Part shown: in pieces, positions 58,965-64,000 of the stretch | How the letters are laid out: every line of letters starts with the position of its first letter | Numbering within the stretch: the first letter of the stretch is position 1 | From: Mesoflavibacter sp. | GTDB taxonomy: Bacteria; Pseudomonadota; Alphaproteobacteria; UBA8366; Aestuariispiraceae | DNA: 64,000 nt | Assembly (NCBI GenBank): GCA_017792345.1 | Contig: CP051228.1 | Coordinates: 3,130,148 to 3,194,147 of the forward strand | Direction: 5' to 3' | The notes under the pieces: model-generated | What the model was told of the DNA's origin: nothing | The model's input: the letters and a program-made list of their open reading frames with translations, nothing else | Database searches by the model: none | Program-made: the position numbers and the translations under genes

Positions 58965-59189
58965 TCAGTTCGTTTCGCCGGGAGGCTTGAGATCCCAGCG
59001 CATGCAGGTTTGTTCCGCGAAGCCGCGTGCGTCATCCGCGGTCCAGTTAGACAGCGGTTTGTCGCGGATCGCCTGACACCAGCGTTGATCGCCCGGTTGC
59101 GGCGGTCCGGGTTGCAGGGCCTCCCAGATGGCATAGGCCGACAACGCCGCGATTCCGGCGCCAATGGCAATTCGGTGGCTGCGTTTCAT
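58965..59189 (-). CDS. DUF3012-like small exported or membrane-anchored protein
   Basis: 74 aa from ATG 59189. An N-terminal hydrophobic segment (IAIGAGIAALSAYAIWEAL) is followed by DQRWCQAIRDKPLSNWTADDARGFAEQTCMRW. The WC ... KP ... WTADDAR ... FA ... C spacing resembles the DUF3012 core of the neighbouring lipoprotein, with no lipobox. The two genes are adjacent and cotranscribed, so this is probably a diverged tandem copy. The long open frame upstream is not supported. Function unknown. Confidence 0.7.
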   Translation of the reverse strand: MKRSHRIAIGAGIAALSAYAIWEALQPGPPQPGDQRWCQAIRDKPLSNWTADDARGFAEQTCMRWDLKPPGETN

Positions 59190-59386
59190 CCGGCCGCGTC
59201 TCCGCAAATCCCAATCCGTGATCTTATCCCGAATCGGTGGAAGCGCGACGGTACTGTGAATCCCTTTATTTCCCGAATAACCGGTGGAAATGCCTGCTGT
59301 GAGCGCGTAAAACAGGCGCTCGCGGCGTTTTGTTGCGGCGCGGGGCCGGAAATCCGGCGGTAAGCGAACTTTTGGAGTTAGAGAAA

Positions 59387-60775
59387 ATGGCACACGGAAC
59401 CTGGAGCCCGGAGAGCTGGCGCACAAAGCCGATCCTGCAGGTGCCGGATTATCCCGACGCGGCGAAACTGCAGGCAGTGGAGGCCGAATTGGCCGCGAAC
59501 CCGCCGCTGGTTTTTGCCGGAGAGGCGCGCAAGCTGAAAGCCTCGCTGGGCGAAGTGGCGGAAGGCCGTGCATTTCTGCTCCAGGGCGGCGATTGCGCCG
59601 AAAGCTTCGCGGAATTCTCTGCGAACAACATTCGCGACACGTTCAAGGTCCTGCTGCAGATGGCGGTGGTCCTGACCTTCGGGGCGGCCTGTCCGGTGGT
59701 GAAGGTCGGTCGCATGGCCGGTCAGTTCGCCAAGCCGCGTTCCGCCGCGACGGAGAAGCAGGGCGACAAGGAACTGCCCAGCTACCGGGGCGACATCGTC
59801 AACGGCATCGACTTCACCGACGCCGACCGCGTGCCGGACCCGGCGCGGATGATGCGGGCCTATCATCAGGCCGCGTCAACGCTGAACCTGCTGCGCGCCT
59901 TCGCGCAGGGCGGTTTCGCCGACCTGCACCAGGTGCATCAGTGGAACCTGGACTTCGTTGCCGACAGCGCCCAGGGTGAGCGCTATCAGGCGCTGGCCGA
60001 CCGGCTGGACGAGACGCTCAGCTTCATGGCTGCCTGCGGCCTGACGTCGGAGCGGGTGCCGCAGATCGCCGAGACAGACTTCTACACCAGCCATGAAGGC
60101 CTGTTGCTGTGGTACGAGCAGGCGCTGACCCGCCGCGACAGCATCACCGGCGGCTGGTACGATTGTTCGGCCCATATGATCTGGATCGGCGACCGCACGC
60201 GGCAGCCGGACGGCGCCCATATCGAATTCTGCCGTGGGGTCGAAAACCCGATCGGCATGAAATGCGGCCCGTCGACGGACCCGGACGAGTTGATCCGCCT
60301 GATCGACATCCTGAATCCGAAGAACGAGGCCGGCCGCCTGACCCTGATCGCCCGGATGGGCAGCGACAAGGTGCAGGACCATCTGCCCGCGCTGCTGCGC
60401 CGGGTGAAGCAGGAAGGCCGCAAGGTTGTCTGGTCCTGCGACCCGATGCACGGCAACGTCGTCAAGTCGGAAAGCGGCTACAAGACCCGTCCGTTCGACC
60501 GGATCCTCAGCGAGGTGCGTCAGTTCTTCGATGCGCATGAAGCGGAGGGCACCCATGCCGGCGGCGTGCATTTCGAGATGACCGGTCAGGACGTCACGGA
60601 ATGCCTGGGCGGTGCGCAGGCGATTTCCGATTCCGACCTGTCGGCGCGGTATCACACCCATTGCGATCCGCGCCTCAACGGGGCGCAGGCGCTGGAACTC
60701 GCCTTCCTGATTGCCGAGGAACTGAAGGCCGGCCGCGCTGCCGGACGCATCCGTCCCTCGGAGGCCGCCGAGTAA
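59387..60775 (+). CDS. Class II 3-deoxy-7-phosphoheptulonate (DAHP) synthase
   Basis: 462 aa from ATG 59387, with GGAG upstream. This is the plant-like class II family: [44 protein letters not shown], and later [33 protein letters not shown] and [18 protein letters not shown]. The metal site uses the early Cys and later His/Glu/Asp. It condenses phosphoenolpyruvate and erythrose-4-phosphate in the first step of the shikimate pathway. A hairpin follows it. It lies in a 197-bp gap divergent from the DUF3012-like pair. Confidence 0.96.
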   Translation: MAHGTWSPESWRTKPILQVPDYPDAAKLQAVEAELAANPPLVFAGEARKLKASLGEVAEGRAFLLQGGDCAESFAEFSANNIRDTFKVLLQMAVVLTFGAACPVVKVGRMAGQFAKPRSAATEKQGDKELPSYRGDIVNGIDFTDADRVPDPARMMRAYHQAASTLNLLRAFAQGGFADLHQVHQWNLDFVADSAQGERYQALADRLDETLSFMAACGLTSERVPQIAETDFYTSHEGLLLWYEQALTRRDSITGGWYDCSAHMIWIGDRTRQPDGAHIEFCRGVENPIGMKCGPSTDPDELIRLIDILNPKNEAGRLTLIARMGSDKVQDHLPALLRRVKQEGRKVVWSCDPMHGNVVKSESGYKTRPFDRILSEVRQFFDAHEAEGTHAGGVHFEMTGQDVTECLGGAQAISDSDLSARYHTHCDPRLNGAQALELAFLIAEELKAGRAAGRIRPSEAAE

Positions 60776-60782
60776 ATCCGGA

Positions 60783-60816
60783 CCGCCGCGGGGCGTCAGC
60801 GTCCCGCGGCGGGTTT
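60783..60816 (+). terminator. Probable terminator after DAHP synthase
   Basis: CCGCCGCGGG (60783-60792) and CCCGCGGCGG (60803-60812) form a perfect 10-bp stem with a 10-base loop, followed by only a short GTTT tail. It begins 7 bases after the stop codon. Confidence 0.6.
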
Positions 60817-60853
60817 CCGACGTCTCAATCCTTGTCGTGGGGGCAGGGGCATC

Positions 60854-62011
60854 ATGCCGGAGCGTACAGAAGTAGACGCCTTCGTTCAGAGCTGGACGGA
60901 CGCGTATTTCAACCGCACCCGCGAGATCGTCGAGAAATTCGGCGACTCCAAAGTCACCTACGCCATCTTCATGCGCCGGCCCGTCGTGTCCGCGCCGCGG
61001 CTGGCCATCGAATGGCTGCGCAAAACGGTCGAGGCGCGCGGCGGCACGGTCGATATCGACCTGCATTACGAGGAAGGCCGCTGGGTCGGCGCCGGTGAGC
61101 CGATCATGTATGTCACCGGCTCGTTCCGGACATTGTGCGATCTGGAAACGCTGCTGTTGCAGAAGATCGGCCCGCCCTGCGTCGCCGCCTACAACGCCTT
61201 TACCATGTGTCAGGAACTGCCGCGCGCATCCTTTCTGGCGATGGATGCCCGCCACTGTGCCGGGACCGAAATGTCGGAGATCATGGCCTATGCCGCCTCC
61301 GTCGGGTCGGACCGGGCGAAGCGGAAGTCCGGCGCGATCGGTTTCATCGGCAACGCGACCGACGCCACGGCCCATTTCTTCGGGCGCAGTGCCGGCATGG
61401 GGACCATGCCGCATGCGCTGATCGGCTATGCCGGATCGACGGTCCGTGCGGCGGAAATGTTCCACGAAGCACATCCCGACAAATTGCTGATCGTCCTGGT
61501 CGACTATTTCGGCCAGGAAGTAACCGACGCGCTGGCCGTCTGCGAACGGTTCCCGGAACTCGCCCGCGCCGGCGAGCTGGGGGTGCGGCTAGATACGTTG
61601 GGCGGCCGGTTCTGCGAAGGGCTGGACCCTGCGGAATCCTATGCGGTCCTGGATCGCAATGCCCCGCGCTCCATTCGCGGATACCGCAACGAGAACGAGT
61701 TGCGCCACCTGATCGGGCCGGGCGTATCCGCCGCAGCCGTATGGCATATGCGCGAAGCGCTGGACCGCGCCGGATTCCTGAATGTGAAGATCGTCGCCTC
61801 GTCCGGTTTCGGACCAGAAAAATGCAAGGTCATGGCGCTGGCCGATGCGCCGATCAACGTCATCGGGACAGGAAGCTATCTGCCCGACCGCTGGTCCGAG
61901 ACCTACGCGACCGCCGACATCGTCGAGTATGACGGTCAACGCCGGGTCAAGGTCGGTCGCGAATTTCTGCTGCGCAAACCGGGGCCCGCCACGGATAAAG
62001 GGTCCGACTAG
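60854..62011 (+). CDS. Nicotinate phosphoribosyltransferase family protein
   Basis: 385 aa. It has a NAPRTase-type N-terminal domain (DAYFNRTREIV, VTYAIFMRRP, GEPIMYVTGSFRTLCDLETLLL), DARHCAGTEM, then a barrel with GFIGNATDATAHFFGRSAGMGTMPHALIGYAGS, LIVLVDYFGQEV, GVRLDTLGGRFCEGL and the phosphate-binding VIGTGSYLPD. The length suits short single-chain NAPRTases. It would make nicotinate mononucleotide for NAD salvage. Related decarboxylating or quinolinate enzymes are less likely given these motifs. It precedes the PAS gene by 2 bp. Confidence 0.87.
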   Translation: MPERTEVDAFVQSWTDAYFNRTREIVEKFGDSKVTYAIFMRRPVVSAPRLAIEWLRKTVEARGGTVDIDLHYEEGRWVGAGEPIMYVTGSFRTLCDLETLLLQKIGPPCVAAYNAFTMCQELPRASFLAMDARHCAGTEMSEIMAYAASVGSDRAKRKSGAIGFIGNATDATAHFFGRSAGMGTMPHALIGYAGSTVRAAEMFHEAHPDKLLIVLVDYFGQEVTDALAVCERFPELARAGELGVRLDTLGGRFCEGLDPAESYAVLDRNAPRSIRGYRNENELRHLIGPGVSAAAVWHMREALDRAGFLNVKIVASSGFGPEKCKVMALADAPINVIGTGSYLPDRWSETYATADIVEYDGQRRVKVGREFLLRKPGPATDKGSD

Positions 62012-62013
62012 CC

Positions 62014-62595
62014 GTGAGTCGCTTTTTCAGCAGACGCGTCCGGGATCCCGACGCTCTGGATATTTCAGCGTTCAGGGACAGTCTGAGCGGCGCGGAAATG
62101 CGCGACCTCTTCGACTATTGGAACGCGGCCCGGAACGCAGGTTCCGCGATGCCCCGGCGGGCCGATATCGACCCGCTGGAAATCCCGAAGACACTGCTGC
62201 CCTACCTCTACATCGTCATCGTCGAAGCCGATGGCGGATACCGTTTTCGACTGGCCGGGACCCGGATGGCCGAAGTCTTCAAGCACGACGTTACCGGCAA
62301 ACGGCTGGAACAGGTGCTGGAAGCGCACGATCTGAAGAACGCGGTGCGGTCCTATGGCCGTGTCGTTCAGTCTGCTGCCCCTTGGTACTCCCGCGTCACC
62401 TATAAGGTCGACGGTGTAAGCGGCATTCTGTATCAGCGACTGACCCTGCCTTTGGGCGAAGACGGCGCGGTGACGCATCTGCTGGGCGGGCTGACCATCC
62501 ATCGCGATCATCTGATTTACGAGGATTTCTACGAATCCCACGGCCGCCATGCGTTGGATGTGGAGGACCGGCTGGAAGCCGTGTTGACCCTCTAG
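62014..62595 (+). CDS. PAS_5-domain protein
   Basis: 193 aa from a GTG at 62014, 2 bp after the previous stop. The PAS_5 pattern is LFDYWNAARNAGSAMPRRADIDPLEIPKTLLPYLYIVIVEADGGYRFRLAGT, typical of alphaproteobacteria. No kinase, cyclase or DNA-binding domain is attached, so it must act on another protein or bind a ligand. Its stop overlaps the stop of the converging MscS gene. Function unknown. Confidence 0.82.
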   Translation: MSRFFSRRVRDPDALDISAFRDSLSGAEMRDLFDYWNAARNAGSAMPRRADIDPLEIPKTLLPYLYIVIVEADGGYRFRLAGTRMAEVFKHDVTGKRLEQVLEAHDLKNAVRSYGRVVQSAAPWYSRVTYKVDGVSGILYQRLTLPLGEDGAVTHLLGGLTIHRDHLIYEDFYESHGRHALDVEDRLEAVLTL

Positions 62596-64000
62596 CGCGG
62601 CTCTTCGTTGTCCGGTTCGGCGGCCGGTCCGGTCTCCGCAGGGCGCTGTCGGTTGGGGTCGCCGTTTTCCAGCAAATGCACAACGCGCTGGGCGTAGGGG
62701 ATGACGATTCCTTCCTTCGGGAAGCGGCGCAGGATTTCCTTGCGGATATCGCTGGCAATCCAGACCACCCAGAGGATATCGCTTGTGAACAGCCGTACTT
62801 CCATCTCGATCCGGCTGTCGTCGATCCTCATGACCAGGGCGACAGGCTCAGGATAGCGGCGGCAACGCGGATGGGCCTTGGCGATTTCCAGCAGCAATTC
62901 GGACACGCGGTCGACATCGGTGTCCAAGGCGACACCGATCGGGACATCGACCCGGCCGATCTTGTCCTTGTGGGTCCAGTTCTTCAGCGCCTGAGACAGT
63001 AGATCGGCGTTGGGCACGATGACGCTGGCCTTCTGCCATGTCTCGATCTCGGTCGCGCGCATGTTGATCTGTTTCACGAAGCCTTCGTTCGATCCGACCA
63101 CCACCCAGTCGCCGACCTTGATCGGCCGTTCGATCAGCAGGATCAGGCCGGAGACGAAATTGTTCACGATATTCTGAAGGCCGAAGCCGATCCCGACCGA
63201 CAGAGCGCCGGCGATCAGCGCGATATTGGTCAGATCGACGCCGGCCACCGCGACGGCCAAAGCGGCGGCAATGACGAAGCCGACATAGCCGATCCCGGCG
63301 GTGATCGAGTGGCGCAGACTTTCTTCGATCTCCGTTTCCGGCAGGATTTTTTCCGCCAGGCTGCGTTTCAGGGCGCGGATCAGCGCCAGGGCGACGATGA
63401 AGACGAAGACCGCCAGCAGGATGTCCGTCAGGGAGATCGTGACATTGCCGATCTGAAGACCGCTTAAGGCGACGCGCAGACCATGCAGCAGGTCGGTTTC
63501 CGACACGCCCCAATTCGGCGCGATGATACTGACGCCCAGTACGAAGATTGCGATATCCAGCAGGAAGCGCGTTGCGAATTTCAGGCGGGTGCGGGTCTTG
63601 TGGCGGACCGCAAGCCGGTCGCGGACCAAGGGACTGCCGGTCACGAACCCGATCGCCTCGCGGAACAGGCCGCGCAGGATATAGAGGATCGATACCAGGA
63701 TCGCCGATCCCAGCAGGTTGTTTAGAAGATAGTTGCCCAGATGGGTGTATCCCAAGGCCGGGGCCAGGGTACCGACCAGCGTGACCAGGACCAAAAGCGC
63801 GTGCAGCGCCTTCCAGAACGGCCGCCGGGCAGTCTTGATGACCTCCTCTTCATCGTCGTCCTCCGGGGCGTCGCTGTTGTCCCGCGCGATCTCGTCATTC
63901 GTCTTCCACAGCGACGGACGCAGTAGTGCCAGCGCAAGCAGCCCTTGGGCGAGGCTGAGCCCGAAAGTCCAGACTGATTGGAACTCGGGCGACAGCACGC
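62592..64000 (-). CDS. MscS-family mechanosensitive channel, C-terminal part (5' end beyond window)
   Basis: At least 468 residues are visible and the frame is still open at the window edge, so the N-terminus is missing; the GTG at 63998 is probably internal. Several membrane helices precede the pore-lining helix, which reads LIAGALSVGIGFGLQNIVNNFVSGLILLIERPIKVGDWV, the MscS signature. The beta domain follows (FVKQINMRATEIETWQKASVIVPN) and an alpha-beta C-terminal domain. A flexible tail with Glu/Pro/Arg ends it. It releases solutes on membrane stretch. Such long alphaproteobacterial MscS proteins often carry an extra periplasmic domain upstream. Confidence 0.9.
   Translation of the reverse strand, partial: VLSPEFQSVWTFGLSLAQGLLALALLRPSLWKTNDEIARDNSDAPEDDDEEEVIKTARRPFWKALHALLVLVTLVGTLAPALGYTHLGNYLLNNLLGSAILVSILYILRGLFREAIGFVTGSPLVRDRLAVRHKTRTRLKFATRFLLDIAIFVLGVSIIAPNWGVSETDLLHGLRVALSGLQIGNVTISLTDILLAVFVFIVALALIRALKRSLAEKILPETEIEESLRHSITAGIGYVGFVIAAALAVAVAGVDLTNIALIAGALSVGIGFGLQNIVNNFVSGLILLIERPIKVGDWVVVGSNEGFVKQINMRATEIETWQKASVIVPNADLLSQALKNWTHKDKIGRVDVPIGVALDTDVDRVSELLLEIAKAHPRCRRYPEPVALVMRIDDSRIEMEVRLFTSDILWVVWIASDIRKEILRRFPKEGIVIPYAQRVVHLLENGDPNRQRPAETGPAAEPDNEEPR

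Overview
This is an ordinary-looking stretch of chromosome from a high-GC alphaproteobacterium. It is most like the Rhodospirillales and related marine or soil groups. The clues are a PutA without a DNA-binding domain beside a divergent Lrp-type regulator, an xseB-ispA-dxs block beside a histone-deacetylase-family gene, a DsbA-sfsA-map-radC run, a DUF2336 protein, a PAS_5 protein and a TAXI-type TRAP transporter. Genus and species cannot be fixed from the sequence alone. I see no rRNA, tRNA, CRISPR array, insertion sequence, phage gene or integration site. Genes are densely packed, often with 4-11 bp start/stop overlaps.

Layout. 1-4.8 kb: the tail of an AmpD-type amidase, an HCCA isomerase/DsbA-fold protein, a VOC plus SnoaL-like pair divergent from a LysR regulator with a perfect inverted repeat between them, a nucleoside hydrolase, and leucine dehydrogenase. 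4.9-11.4 kb: an apparent iron island. It has a Fur-box-like palindrome, a secreted DUF4856 protein with an EF-hand loop, a sterol-desaturase-family protein running in frame and without a stop into a ferric-iron binding protein, an FbpB-type permease, and a di-haem DUF1111-type oxidoreductase on the other strand. 11.5-15.2 kb: putA and its divergent Lrp-type regulator.

15.3-26.2 kb: surface-glycan genes (asparagine-synthase-like amidotransferase, GT4 glycosyltransferase, SDR, then galU, UDP-glucose dehydrogenase, phosphomannomutase and a HAD phosphatase), interrupted by a cupin/GFA/secreted-protein operon and an AEC transporter. 26.2-32.5 kb: MATE pump, DUF454 protein, dxs, ispA, xseB and an HDAC-family amidohydrolase. 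32.6-37.5 kb: RND adaptor and pump, and a periplasmic rhodanese. 37.6-42.1 kb: DUF2336 protein, queF, and a TRAP fused permease with its TAXI binding protein. 42.3-49.8 kb: radC, map, sfsA, a DsbA-like protein, an M48-TPR protease, a gamma-glutamyltransferase-like lipoprotein lacking the catalytic residues, and an aminotransferase. 49.8-54.9 kb: a large single-pass ankyrin protein and the folate genes folB, folP and folK. 55-64 kb: a small XRE protein, a VWA protein, small secreted proteins, a 2Fe-2S ferredoxin, glutathione reductase, two adjacent DUF3012-like mini-proteins, class II DAHP synthase, a nicotinate phosphoribosyltransferase-family enzyme, a PAS_5 protein, and the C-terminal part of an MscS channel.

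The most unusual items are the in-frame desaturase/iron-binding-protein ORF with its internal start, the apparently dead GGT-like lipoprotein, the membrane-anchored ankyrin protein whose four cysteines all lie on the predicted periplasmic side, and the adjacent DUF3012-like pair. I did not find a clearly new multi-gene defence or mobile system.
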